From Cellulomonas fulva (GTDB taxonomy: Bacteria > Actinomycetota > Actinomycetes > Actinomycetales > Cellulomonadaceae), in NCBI RefSeq assembly GCF_018531375.1, contig NZ_JAHBOH010000001.1:372001-436000 (forward strand): a DNA stretch of 64,000 bases. The letters are read 5' to 3'. Shown here piece after piece: positions 20,798 through 30,115 of the stretch. The notes beneath the pieces are model-generated. The model was given only the letters and a program-made list of their open reading frames with translations. It was not told where the DNA came from and did no database searches. The position numbers were made by a program, and so were the translations under genes. Position 1 is the stretch's first letter, and each line of letters starts with the position of its first letter.

Positions 20798-23700
20798 GTG
20801 ACGGCAGGTGACGAGCAGGTGACGGGCACAGCGCGGGGACGGACCGTCGGGAGCAGGCTCCCGACGGTCGCCGGCGTGCCCAGCGCCACCGGTGACGGCG
20901 CCGAGGACGGCAACCGGCTGGGCCGCTCGCTCGGGCTGCGCTGGCGCCGGCCCGGCCCGCCCGTGGGCCGTCCGCGGCCGTCGCCGATCGGCTCGCTCGC
21001 GTCGTCGTCCACGCGCTTCTCCCGCGGGTGGGGGCGCCCCGTGGAGGTCCGACGAGCCCTCGCGGGACCCGCCGCCCCCGTCCGGGTCCGCGGCGCGGCC
21101 GCCGAGGCCGTGGCGCCGCCACGGTGGTGGGCGCAGACCGACGCCCTGCGCACGACGATGGACGAGGCCGAGGCCGCCGCCGTCCCCCGCGGCCTGCCCT
21201 CCGTGGTCCACCAGATGCCCACCGACTCGACGCGCCGGCCCGGCGCGGTCCCCGCGCGCCTGGTGCCGGAGACCATCCGCGTCCGCGTCGCCGAGGACGT
21301 GCGCGCCGCCGGTCGCATGCTCACGTCCGCCGACGGCGCACGTCCCCGCTCCGCCCGGCCGGACCGCCCGGTCCCCGCCGGCTCCGCCGCACGACCGTCC
21401 GCGAGCGCCCGCCCGAGCCCCCCGGGGAACGCCGAGGGACCCGGGCGCTCGTCGTCCCCCGCGCCGACGGCCGGCCGGGTCGCCCGGGCTCCCAGGACCG
21501 CGGGGACGACGACGAGCGCCGCCACGGCGGGCTCCATCCCGCCTCCGGCGTCGCTGCCGGGGCCGCCCGCCGGGACGTCGACCGCAGCGCTGCCCGGCCC
21601 GCCGGTCGCCGCGGCCCGTCCCTCCCCCGGCGGCCGCCTCCTGCGCCGCCGCGCGCTGGCGACCGCGACCACCCGCGCCCGCACCGCACGCCTCGCGCCC
21701 GCGCCCACGCGACCGCCCGTGCCGGCACCCTCCGGTGCGACCGCGCCCGCGCGGCCGCTCCCGAGCGCCCTCGCGGGCACCACGGCGTCCTCGGCCGAGC
21801 CGCTCGCCGCGAGCACGTCGCGGGCGTCGTCGGCTCGGGCGTCGGCTGGGATGTCCTCGGGCGGCGGCTCGCCGGCCGGGACCTCGCCAGCCGGGGTCCC
21901 GTCGGCCGGCGTCTCGTCAGCCGGGTTCTCGTCGGTTCGCACCTCGGCGGCGGCCGGAGAGCGACCCGGCGTCCTCGTCGCGCTGCGGTCCGTGCCGCGC
22001 GGGCTCGGGGCGAGCGCCGGCAGCACCGGTGACGGCACCGCGCGCGTGCGACGCTGGGTCGCGCCGTCCGGACCCGCGCTCGCCGAGGTCGCCCGCCGGC
22101 AGGCGCTGGAGAGCGTCGGCACGACGCCCGGCGCGCCGACGACCGCGCACTCCGCGACGGGGTCCACCGTCCGCGCCACGACGCCTCCCGCCGCGCGCTC
22201 GGCGGCACCGACCACCGCGACAGCGTCGCTGCCACCGACGACCAGCGCCACGGCCGGCGCGGTACCTCCGAGCACGGCCGGCGTGAGCGCGGGCCTCGCG
22301 GCTGCGAGCCCCGCTCCGACCCACCTCGCACCGGCCAGCCCAGGCCCGACGAGCCGCGGGTCCGCGGCTCCCGGCGAGGGTGCGGCTCAGGGCCGTCCGA
22401 CGGGTACCGCGCTCGGCGGCGTCCCCTCGAGCGACGACCGGGCCTCCTCCAGCACGTCGAGCAGCAGCACGAGCCCCGCAACGAACGGCCCCGCGGGCGG
22501 AGCCGCCACCGGCGCACCGAGCGGCTCGGCCGTCGGCGCCGCGACGAGCTCGGCGCTCAGCACGACAACCAGCACGACCGCCAGCACGACCGTCAGCGCG
22601 GTGGGCGCGCGCTCCGCGGCGGTCTCCGGCTCGGCCGGCCCCGGCGCCCTCACGGCCCCCACGCGCGCCGCGGGTCCGGTCGGCCGCGCGCCCCTGCGCC
22701 GGCTGGCGACCGCGCACGCGGGCTGGTCCCGGCCGGGCGCCGGGCACCAGCGCGCGGGGCACCGACCGTCCTGGACGGACGACGCGCGGCGCGGCCTGGG
22801 CATCGAGGCGTCCACCGTGCGCCGCGCGACGCGCTGGGCGCTCGAGCCGGCGACCGCCGTGCGGGCCGGGGTCCGGCCCGGGGTGACGGCACCGACGCCT
22901 GCGGCGCTCGTCGCGGGCGCACGCGCGGACGCGGTCGCCCTCGCGGGGAGCGCCGGGACGCCCGGCACGCCGGCCCGGTCCCTGTCCGCCGGGGCCCGGA
23001 CCACGACGGGCGCGACCTCGATCCCGACGCCCACGTCGCCTGGCGGCGGGAGCACCCGCCCGGGTCCGCGATCCGCGAGCGGCCCGGCCGCACCCGTCCG
23101 ACGCTTCCCTGCGACGCTCGCGCCGGCCGCCCCCGCCGCGTCCGCGCACCCGACCGCGCCCGTCGCTCCCACCGCGGGAGGGGCCGGAGCGCCCGCGGGC
23201 GGCCGGACCGCGGGCGGAGCCTGGGCGGAGAGCGCCGCCGCCTACGCCCGCTCCCAGCAGCCCGCCGCGTGGGAGTCGCGTGGCGGCCAGGGGACCGGAC
23301 CGGGGAGCGCGCTGCGCCTGCTCGGGTCGGTCGCCGTCACGCCCGCCTCGGGCGCCACGGCCCGCCCCGTCGCCCCCTCCGCCGTCGGCGCGCCGGCGTC
23401 CGGTGCCGCGCGGACGTCGGCCGGCCCGACGAGCACGGACGCGCCGACGGCCCGGAGGACGACCACCGCAAGCGCCCGCACGTCGTCGGACCGCACGCCC
23501 GACCGGGCGGGGACGGTCCGCACGCCCGGGACCCTCGACCGCGCCGCCGGGGCGTCCGCGCCGGGCGCTCCCGCCACGCGGACCGTGCGCCGCTGGGTCG
23601 CGGGGACGCCGGGGCCGACGACGACGCGCGGCCGGTCCGGCGCGCTGCGTGCGCGCGGGACGGCGCCCGGTTCGGGCCTCGCGGGCGGAGCCGCCGGCGT

Positions 23701-24271
23701 GCCGGCGCCCCCTGCGGCGCTCTCCGCGCTGGCCGCGGCCGGTGGCGCACCACCTGCACCCGCGGTCGCCGCGCAGGCGCCGGCGCTGCCCGCGTCCTGG
23801 CGCGTCGTGCCGCCGCGGACCGCCGGTCTGCGCCCCGCTGCGGCGCCCGCCCCGGGCAGCCACCGCGAGACCGGTGCCGCGCCGGGCGCTCCCGGCGCCG
23901 GCGGCGGGCTGCCGGCCAGCGCGTTCCTCACGCCCGGTGCCCTGGCGGCGGCGATGGTCGGGTCGCCCGGCTCCGCCGCGCCCGGTGGGCCGCCGGTGCC
24001 CGCGTCCGCCTCGTCGTCCCCGGCCCTTGCCGGGCCCGCTGCCACCACCCCGGGAGCCGCCATGTCGTTCCTCGACGCCCTGCCCACCGGCGGCCCCGCC
24101 ACGGGACCGGACGTGACCGCGATCGCCGACCAGGTCGAGGCGCGGGTGATGGCGCGCGTGCACGAGTGGCAGCGCGACGGGCTGGACGAGCACGTGCTGC
24201 AGCTGGTCGAGCGGCGGCTGGCCGAGGAGATCGAGCGTCGCGCGTGGCGCCGCGGCACGGAGGTGTTCTGA
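20798..24271 (+). CDS. very long disordered Ala/Pro/Thr/Ser protein in the CIS operon, tape-measure candidate
   Basis: About 1157 residues of mostly low-complexity Ala, Pro, Thr, Ser, Gly and Arg, with no recognised domain. Short basic-aromatic motifs recur: VEVRRAL, VRRWVAPSG, APLRRLATAHAGW, TVRRATRWAL, VRRFPATL and VRRWVAGTP. The last 55 residues are ordered and helical (PDVTAIADQVEARVMARVHE, ending IERRAWRRGTEVF). It lies between tube 2 and the LysM adaptor, and no other tape-measure protein is present. The start is uncertain: GTG 20798 or GTG 20819, inside a 21-bp tandem duplication, neither with a good ribosome site. The third-position G/C bias of this frame supports coding. Confidence 0.8.
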   Translation: MTAGDEQVTGTARGRTVGSRLPTVAGVPSATGDGAEDGNRLGRSLGLRWRRPGPPVGRPRPSPIGSLASSSTRFSRGWGRPVEVRRALAGPAAPVRVRGAAAEAVAPPRWWAQTDALRTTMDEAEAAAVPRGLPSVVHQMPTDSTRRPGAVPARLVPETIRVRVAEDVRAAGRMLTSADGARPRSARPDRPVPAGSAARPSASARPSPPGNAEGPGRSSSPAPTAGRVARAPRTAGTTTSAATAGSIPPPASLPGPPAGTSTAALPGPPVAAARPSPGGRLLRRRALATATTRARTARLAPAPTRPPVPAPSGATAPARPLPSALAGTTASSAEPLAASTSRASSARASAGMSSGGGSPAGTSPAGVPSAGVSSAGFSSVRTSAAAGERPGVLVALRSVPRGLGASAGSTGDGTARVRRWVAPSGPALAEVARRQALESVGTTPGAPTTAHSATGSTVRATTPPAARSAAPTTATASLPPTTSATAGAVPPSTAGVSAGLAAASPAPTHLAPASPGPTSRGSAAPGEGAAQGRPTGTALGGVPSSDDRASSSTSSSSTSPATNGPAGGAATGAPSGSAVGAATSSALSTTTSTTASTTVSAVGARSAAVSGSAGPGALTAPTRAAGPVGRAPLRRLATAHAGWSRPGAGHQRAGHRPSWTDDARRGLGIEASTVRRATRWALEPATAVRAGVRPGVTAPTPAALVAGARADAVALAGSAGTPGTPARSLSAGARTTTGATSIPTPTSPGGGSTRPGPRSASGPAAPVRRFPATLAPAAPAASAHPTAPVAPTAGGAGAPAGGRTAGGAWAESAAAYARSQQPAAWESRGGQGTGPGSALRLLGSVAVTPASGATARPVAPSAVGAPASGAARTSAGPTSTDAPTARRTTTASARTSSDRTPDRAGTVRTPGTLDRAAGASAPGAPATRTVRRWVAGTPGPTTTRGRSGALRARGTAPGSGLAGGAAGVPAPPAALSALAAAGGAPPAPAVAAQAPALPASWRVVPPRTAGLRPAAAPAPGSHRETGAAPGAPGAGGGLPASAFLTPGALAAAMVGSPGSAAPGGPPVPASASSSPALAGPAATTPGAAMSFLDALPTGGPATGPDVTAIADQVEARVMARVHEWQRDGLDEHVLQLVERRLAEEIERRAWRRGTEVF

Positions 24272-24927
24272 TGACCGGGATCGAGAAGGCCTTCCTCGAG
24301 ATCGAGGGCGGGCAGCGCGTGCCGTGCCTGTTCAACCCGGCGCAGCTGCAGATCTCGCGCTCCAACCTCTGGGCCGCCACGCCCATGCCCGGGCGCGGCG
24401 TGCCGCGGCTGCGCTACACGGGTGCCGAGTCCGGCGTGCTCAAGGTCGACCTGTTCTTCGACACGACGCACGACGGCACCGCCGTCAGCGCCCACACGGG
24501 CAAGGTCGTCGCGCTGATGGACGTGGACCCCACGCTGCCCGGCACCGACGAGACCAGCCACAACGCCCGCCCGCCGTACGTGACCTTCCACTGGGGCGAC
24601 CTGCACTCGTTCAAGGCCGTCGTGGCGGACCTGGACCTCACCTTCACGTACTTCTCCACCACCGGTACGCCGCTGCGCGCGACCCTGGCGCTGACGCTGC
24701 GCCAGTACGAGGAGTCGCAGGCCTTCGGCCGGCAGAACCCGACGTCCGGGACGCCCCGCCCGCACCGCGTCCACCGGGTGCAGGCGGGCGAGACCCTGGA
24801 CCGGATCGCCGCGACCTACTACGGCGACGCGACGCGGTGGCGCGCGCTGGCGTCCGCCAACGGCATCGCGGACCCGCTCGCGCTGCGGCCCGGCTCGCTG
24901 CTCACCGTGCCGAGGATCGACTCGTGA
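24271..24927 (+). CDS. LysM-containing CIS tube/hub adaptor (Pvc7/Afp7-like)
   Basis: 218 residues. The N-terminal 150 are a CIS_tube-type domain (EKAFLEIEGGQRVPCLFNPA, LKVDLFFDTTHDGT, HWGDLHSFKAVVADLDLTFT). The C-terminal LysM is at about 165-215 (HRVQAGETLDRIAATYYGDA, GIADPLALRPGSLLTVP). This family connects the tube to the spike hub, gp53/gp54-like. The TGATG junction with the long upstream protein shows translational coupling. Confidence 0.94.
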   Translation: MTGIEKAFLEIEGGQRVPCLFNPAQLQISRSNLWAATPMPGRGVPRLRYTGAESGVLKVDLFFDTTHDGTAVSAHTGKVVALMDVDPTLPGTDETSHNARPPYVTFHWGDLHSFKAVVADLDLTFTYFSTTGTPLRATLALTLRQYEESQAFGRQNPTSGTPRPHRVHRVQAGETLDRIAATYYGDATRWRALASANGIADPLALRPGSLLTVPRIDS

Positions 24928-26699
24928 CCGTCGCCGCCGACACCAAGCTGCGCACCTGGCCGCGGATCACGGCCGACGGGTCGGACCTGCCCGAGTCGTG
25001 GCTCGCGGAGCTGGTCGAGCTGCGGGTCCGCACCGGCCTGCGCGCGGTGGGCCGGGCGACGCTCACGTTCACCGACCCGGTCTACGCGCTGAGCGAGGCC
25101 ACCGACCTCACCGTCGGCACCGCAGTGAAGCTCACGTCCCTGCCGGACGGCGCGGCGTCCCCGTCCGTGACGCTGCTCGAGGGCACGGTCACCGCGATCG
25201 AGACCGAGCTCGTCGCGCACGGCGGCGCCCTGCTGACCGTCACGGTCGACGACGCGGCGGTCGACCTCGCGCGCGCGGAGGGCGCCGAGACCTACCACGA
25301 GATGACGTACCCCAACGTCGTCTCGCAGCTCACGTCCGAGGTGCGGATGACCGCCCAGGTGGACGGGCTGCCGGCCACGGTCATGCCGTTCACCATGCGC
25401 AACGACACCCGGCTCGGCCTGATCGACGAGATCGCCCAGCGGTACGGGTGCGACTGGATCGTCGAGGGCACGGTGCTGCACCTGTGGCCCGCCGCCACCG
25501 GCAACCTGACCGGCGCCGGCCAGGCGCGGCTCACCGTGGGCTCGGACCTCTTCGGGTTCGCCGTGCGCCAGGTGAGCGACGCCCCCACCGACGTCACCGT
25601 GCGCGGGTGGGACGTCGCCCAGCAGCAGGCCATCGTCGCGACCGCGAGCAGCCCGGCCGCGCGTGCCGGGCGGGCACCGGCGACGACGAGCGGCAAGAAG
25701 TTCGAGCTGACCGAGGCCCGCCTCGGCGTGCGCTCCGACGCGGACGCCCGGGACCTCGCGAAGGGCCTCGCGGCCCGGACGGGGCGCATGGTCGCGCGCG
25801 GGCGCGCGGCGTTCACCCCCGCGCTGCGGGCGGGCGGCATGCTCCTCGTCGAGAACGCCGGGCCGGCGAAGGGCACGTACTACGTCCGCGAGGTCACGCA
25901 CGTCGTCGACCAGTCGGGCTCGCGCACCTCCTTCGTCGCGGGCGACCGGGACCCGGTGCGGCTCGGCGACGCCGGCACGCCCGCGCCGGGCGTCTCGAGC
26001 TTCCGCCGGGGCGGGCTCGCGGTCGCCCTGGTCGACAACCTCAAGGACCCCGAGAAGCTGGGCCGCGTCAGCGTCTCCATCATCACGGCGTCCGAGCAGG
26101 CGAAGTCCGCCTGGGCGCGCGTGCTGCAGCCGGGCGCGGGGTCCGAGCGCGGCCACCTGTTCCTGCCGGACGTGGGCGACGAGGTGCTCGTCGGGTTCGA
26201 GAACGACGACCTCGCGCGGCCCGTGGTGCTCGGCGGCCTGTACGGAGGGCGCGCGAAGCCGCACCAGGCGGTGGTCGACGACAGCGGCCGCCTGGTCGCG
26301 CACGTCATCCGCACGCGGTCCGGGCACGTGATCGAGCTGGCCGAGGGCCAGCAGGAGTCGGAGCAGCACGTGCTGCTCAAGCTCGCCAACGGCGCCCAGC
26401 TGCGCGTCGGGCAGGACGCGGTGCTCCTCGAGGCCCCCAGCGGGAAGCCGCTGACCCTCAAGGCGGGCTCGTCGTCCATCACGTTCGACGGGAACGGCAA
26501 GATCACCGTCAAGGGCACGACGATCGAGCTCGCCGCCACCGGCGCGGTCGGCGTCGACGCCAAGGACAAGGTGACGGTCAAGGGCACGCTGGGCGTCGCG
26601 CTCGAGGGGCTCGAGGCGAGCCTCAAGGGGCAGGCCAAGACGTCGGTCGAGGCGAGCGGGGTCGTCGAGGTCAAGGGAGCGATGGTGAAGATCAACTGA
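24924..26699 (+). CDS. VgrG-like central spike protein (Pvc8/Afp8-like)
   Basis: 591 residues. The N-terminal gpD-like hub half (about 1-345) includes PNVVSQLTSEVRM and the RLGLIDEIAQRYGCDWIVEG segment. A gp5-type OB domain sits at about 355-450 (GGLAVALVDNLKDPEKLGRV, FLPDVGDEVLVGFENDD, VVLGGLYGG). A beta-helical needle follows with repeated short strands (ITVKGTTIELAATGAVGVDA, VTVKGTLGVALEGLEA). It forms the trimeric puncturing spike. The GTG start overlaps the LysM gene stop. Confidence 0.96.
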   Translation: MTVAADTKLRTWPRITADGSDLPESWLAELVELRVRTGLRAVGRATLTFTDPVYALSEATDLTVGTAVKLTSLPDGAASPSVTLLEGTVTAIETELVAHGGALLTVTVDDAAVDLARAEGAETYHEMTYPNVVSQLTSEVRMTAQVDGLPATVMPFTMRNDTRLGLIDEIAQRYGCDWIVEGTVLHLWPAATGNLTGAGQARLTVGSDLFGFAVRQVSDAPTDVTVRGWDVAQQQAIVATASSPAARAGRAPATTSGKKFELTEARLGVRSDADARDLAKGLAARTGRMVARGRAAFTPALRAGGMLLVENAGPAKGTYYVREVTHVVDQSGSRTSFVAGDRDPVRLGDAGTPAPGVSSFRRGGLAVALVDNLKDPEKLGRVSVSIITASEQAKSAWARVLQPGAGSERGHLFLPDVGDEVLVGFENDDLARPVVLGGLYGGRAKPHQAVVDDSGRLVAHVIRTRSGHVIELAEGQQESEQHVLLKLANGAQLRVGQDAVLLEAPSGKPLTLKAGSSSITFDGNGKITVKGTTIELAATGAVGVDAKDKVTVKGTLGVALEGLEASLKGQAKTSVEASGVVEVKGAMVKIN

Positions 26700-27133
26700 T
26701 GACCGAGCTCACGCCCCGCACGGCCGCACCCGCCGCGCCCGACTTCGTCGGTCGGGGGTTCGCCTGGCCCATGCACGTGGACCACACCGGCTCGATCGCC
26801 CTCACCGCCGCGGGCGGCGACCTCGAGGACGCGATCCGCGTGGTCCTGCTGACCGCACCCGGCGAGCGCCTCATGCGGCCGCAGTTCGGCTGCCGCATCT
26901 GGGACCTGCTGTTCGAGCCCGTGAACGCGAACCTGCTGGGCCTCATCTCCCAGGCCGTGCGGGACGCGCTGGCGCAGTGGGAGCCGCGGATCACGGTCGA
27001 GGAGGTCGCGCCCGAGCAGGACGACGACGACTCGGGCCTGGTGCGCATCCGCATCGCCTACCGCGTGCGCGCGACGAACGACCGCCGCAACCTCGTGTAC
27101 CCCTTCTACGTCATCCCCCGTGAGGACGCCTGA
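26699..27133 (+). CDS. gp25/GPW-like baseplate wedge protein (Pvc9-like)
   Basis: 144 residues, the normal size for the gp25 family, which nucleates sheath assembly on the baseplate. Diagnostic sequence: GDLEDAIRVVLLTAPGERLM followed by PQFGCRIWDLLFEP, and the closing RRNLVYPFYVIPRE. Both neighbours are joined by TGATG overlaps. Confidence 0.96.
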   Translation: MTELTPRTAAPAAPDFVGRGFAWPMHVDHTGSIALTAAGGDLEDAIRVVLLTAPGERLMRPQFGCRIWDLLFEPVNANLLGLISQAVRDALAQWEPRITVEEVAPEQDDDDSGLVRIRIAYRVRATNDRRNLVYPFYVIPREDA

Positions 27134-29070
27134 TGCCGCTCGACCCGCCGCACCTCGACGACCGCTCCTTCCAGGACATCGTCGACGAGACCAAGCGGCT
27201 CATCCCGCGGTTCACCCCGGAGTGGACCAACCACAACGTGGCCGATCCCGGCGTCGCGCTGATCGAGCTGTTCGCGTGGATGTCGGAGATGGTGCTGTTC
27301 CGCGTCAACCAGGTGCCGGACCGCATGTACGTCCACTTCCTCAACCTGGTCGGCATCGAGCCGTTCCCGCCGAGCGTCGCGCACGTCGACCTCACGTTCT
27401 GGCTGTCCGCGCCCGCGGAGCGCCCGGTGCGCGTCCCGCTGGGCACGCAGGTCGCCACCGTGGGCGACGAGCCCGTCGTGTTCTCCACGTCGGTCGAGTC
27501 GCTCGTCGCGCCGCCGGAGCTGGTCGCGGCGCAGGCGGCCACCGGCACCGGCCAGACGCACGACGTCTGGGAGGACATCACCGTCCCCGGGGCGGCCGCG
27601 CTCTGCTTCCCGTCGGAGCCCGTGGCCACCGACGACGCGCTCTACCTGGGCACGCGCGGGTCCCTGGCCGGCTACGCCGTGCGCCTGGACCTCGCCGCGC
27701 GCGCCGAGGGCATCGGCGTCGACCCGCGCAACCCGCCGCTCGCCTGGGAGGTCTGGGACGGCGAGGCGTGGGTCGCGTGCCAGGTCGAGTCCGACGGCAC
27801 GGGCGGCCTCAACAAGTCCGGCTCGGTGGTCCTGCTGGTGCCGCAACGCCACGAGCCGCTGCTGCTCGGCGGCGTCCTGGCGCACTGGCTGCGCGTGCGG
27901 CTGACCCGGCCGCAGCCGGGCCAGCCGACGTTCCAGGCGTCCCCGCGGATCTCCTCGGCGAGCCTGCAGGCCGTCGGGGTCACCGTGCCCGCCGAGCACG
28001 CCACCACCGTGCCGGCCGAGCTGCTGGGCCGCTCGACCGGGTCGCCGGGCCAGGTCTTCGCCGTGTCGGTCGCGCCCGTCGCCGAGCGCCGCGGCGAGGA
28101 GGGCGTGCTCGTCGTCGACCGCGGGCGCACCGAGCACTGGCAGGAGGTCCCCGACTTCGCCGCGTCGGGTCCGGGCGACCGGCACGTGGTGTGGGACTCG
28201 ACCACCGGCGAGGTCCGGTTCGGGCCCGCCGTCCGGCACCCCGACGGCATCGTGCGCCAGCACGGCGCCGTGCCGCCCGACGGCGCGGAGGTCCGCGTCA
28301 GCGCCTACCGCACGGGCGGCGGCGCGCGTGGCAACGTCGGCGCGCGCACGCTCGTCGCGCTGCGCAGCGGCCTGCCGTTCGTCGCGTCGGTGTCGAACGC
28401 CCGGGCCGCGAGCGGCGGCGTCGACGCCGAGTCCGTCGAGGAGGCCAAGCTGCGCGGGCCGCTCACGCTGCGCACCGGCCAGCGGGCTGTGACCGCGTCG
28501 GACTTCGAGGCGATCACGCGCCAGGCGTCCGTCGAGGTGGCCCGGGCCCGCTGCCTGCCGGCGACCGCGAGCGGCTCCTCGGTGGTGCGCGTGCTCGTCG
28601 TCCCCGCCCTGCGGACGGACCCCCGGACGCACCGCATCGACGACTTCGCGCTCTCGTCGGAGCTGTTCGACGCGGTCGCGGACGCTCTCGACGCGCGCCG
28701 CATGGTCGGCGTCCCCGTCGAGGTCGGCACGCCGTACTACCAGGGCGTCAGCGTCGCGGCGCTCGTGCGCTCGCTCCCCGGCCGGCCCGCCGCGATGGTG
28801 CGCCAGCGCATCTCCGACGCGCTGACCCGCTTCATCCACCCGCTCACGGGCGGCCCGGACGGCGGCGGCTGGCCCTTCGACGCCCAGCTGACCGCCACCG
28901 CGGCCGCGCAGGTGGTCGAGGGCGTCGACGGCGTGCTCGCGGTCGACGAGCTGCAGCTGTTCGAGTACGACCTGCGCACGGGGCGGCGCATCGGCGGCGG
29001 TCGCGAGTCGATCGCGCTGTCCGACAACGCGCTGTTCCTGTCCGCCGACCACCGCGTGGTGGTCCGATGA
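27133..29070 (+). CDS. baseplate J-like protein (Pvc11/Afp11-like)
   Basis: 645 residues of the large wedge protein of contractile baseplates. The N-terminus has the conserved WTNHNVADPGVALIELFAWM segment and VNQVPDRMYVHFLNLVGIEP. A middle part is found in eCIS versions (GNVGARTLVALRSGLPFVAS), and the C-terminal J-domain has VTASDFEAITRQAS, ARCLPAT and the APT-type VEVGTPYYQGVSVAALV. Coupled to gp25 (TGATG) and to the tail protein I gene (ATGA). Confidence 0.96.
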   Translation: MPLDPPHLDDRSFQDIVDETKRLIPRFTPEWTNHNVADPGVALIELFAWMSEMVLFRVNQVPDRMYVHFLNLVGIEPFPPSVAHVDLTFWLSAPAERPVRVPLGTQVATVGDEPVVFSTSVESLVAPPELVAAQAATGTGQTHDVWEDITVPGAAALCFPSEPVATDDALYLGTRGSLAGYAVRLDLAARAEGIGVDPRNPPLAWEVWDGEAWVACQVESDGTGGLNKSGSVVLLVPQRHEPLLLGGVLAHWLRVRLTRPQPGQPTFQASPRISSASLQAVGVTVPAEHATTVPAELLGRSTGSPGQVFAVSVAPVAERRGEEGVLVVDRGRTEHWQEVPDFAASGPGDRHVVWDSTTGEVRFGPAVRHPDGIVRQHGAVPPDGAEVRVSAYRTGGGARGNVGARTLVALRSGLPFVASVSNARAASGGVDAESVEEAKLRGPLTLRTGQRAVTASDFEAITRQASVEVARARCLPATASGSSVVRVLVVPALRTDPRTHRIDDFALSSELFDAVADALDARRMVGVPVEVGTPYYQGVSVAALVRSLPGRPAAMVRQRISDALTRFIHPLTGGPDGGGWPFDAQLTATAAAQVVEGVDGVLAVDELQLFEYDLRTGRRIGGGRESIALSDNALFLSADHRVVVR

Positions 29071-29615
29071 CCGGCCGGCCGCCGGACTGGCTGCTGCGCC
29101 AGCTCCCGCACGGGATGCTGGCGGACGACTTCTTCGTGCGGTTCGTGTCGATCTTCCAGGAGCAGGCCGGCACGCTGCTGCAGCACGCCGACAACCTGCC
29201 CCACCTGGCGGACCCGGACCTGACGCCCGTCGCGATGGTCCGGCACATGGCCGGCTGGCTGGGCCTGGACGGCATCGACGCGTCCTACCCCGAGCCGGCG
29301 CAGCGCCGCATCCTGCACACCGCGTCGCGCACGCTGCAGTGGCGCGGCACGGTCGCCGGGCTCACCGCGCTGCTCGAGCTCTACTCGGGCGGCCCCGTGC
29401 AGGTCACCGAGAGCGGCGGGGTGTTCCGCGAGGGCGAGGCGCCCGACGACGTCGCGTGGGTGGTCCTCGAGGTCGGGTCCACCGGCCCGCTCGCGGAGCA
29501 CGACTTCCTGGCGCTCGTCCTGGACGAGCTGCCCGCGCACGTGCACGCTGAGGTACGGGTCGCCGGACGCAGGATCTGGCCCGTGCTGGCGCAGGAGAAG
29601 GAGCTGGCCTCATGA
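29067..29615 (+). CDS. phage tail protein I family baseplate component (TIGR02242-like)
   Basis: 182 residues. WLLRQLPHGMLADDFFVRFV, NLPHLADPDLTPVAMVRHMA and the TLQWRGTVAGLTALLELYSG block are the hallmarks of the TIGR02242 tail family, which pairs with baseplate J in wedge assembly. The unusually short C-terminus lacks the fibre-binding extension seen in many phages. No obvious tail-fibre gene follows, which differs from released systems such as AFP/PVC. Confidence 0.93.
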   Translation: MTGRPPDWLLRQLPHGMLADDFFVRFVSIFQEQAGTLLQHADNLPHLADPDLTPVAMVRHMAGWLGLDGIDASYPEPAQRRILHTASRTLQWRGTVAGLTALLELYSGGPVQVTESGGVFREGEAPDDVAWVVLEVGSTGPLAEHDFLALVLDELPAHVHAEVRVAGRRIWPVLAQEKELAS

Positions 29616-30088
29616 CGAACCTCGACGAGCGCCAGGGAGCAGGGGTGGACGACCTCGACGTCACGTGCCCCGAGTGCGGCACGGTCACGCGCGTGCGCGC
29701 CGACCGCCGCCTCGCGAGCGACTTCTGCCCGACGTGCGACTACCCGCTGTTCTGGGCCCGTCCCTCGTCGAGCCCCGTTCCCGACGAGGACGGCGACGAC
29801 GCCCGCTGGCGCGCGCCCGGCGCCTCCGGGGCGCTCACCGCCTCCACGCTCGCGTGCCCCGCGTGCGCCGAGCTCAACGTGCCCACCGCGGTGCGGTGCG
29901 TGCGCTGCGGCTCGTCGATGACGCCGCCGCCCGCGCCCGCCGAGCCGCCGCCCCCCGCGCCCGCGCCGGTCGTCGTCGTGCAGCAGGCGCCGCCCGAGCC
30001 CTGCGGCCACCCCGACACCTGGCTGGTCGTCACGCTGACCGCCGTCATCACCGCCACGCTGACCCTGGCGCTCGTCTGGCTCCTCTGA
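29612..30088 (+). CDS. double zinc-ribbon protein with C-terminal membrane anchor, last gene of the CIS operon
   Basis: 158 residues. There are two zinc ribbons: CPECG with CPTC (about 19-43) and CPAC with CVRC (about 82-100). A Pro-rich linker (PPPAPAEPPPPAPAPVVVV) leads to a single C-terminal transmembrane helix (about 135-157, WLVVTLTAVITATLTLALVW). There is no signal peptide, so the ribbons should face the cytoplasm, with the protein inserted by its tail. The ATG overlaps the tail protein I stop, placing it in the structural operon. Possible role: tethering the particle to the inner face of the membrane (inference). Confidence 0.9.
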   Translation: MTNLDERQGAGVDDLDVTCPECGTVTRVRADRRLASDFCPTCDYPLFWARPSSSPVPDEDGDDARWRAPGASGALTASTLACPACAELNVPTAVRCVRCGSSMTPPPAPAEPPPPAPAPVVVVQQAPPEPCGHPDTWLVVTLTAVITATLTLALVWLL

Positions 30089-30115
30089 CCCCCGTGGGCG
30101 GTCGGTGCGACGCGG

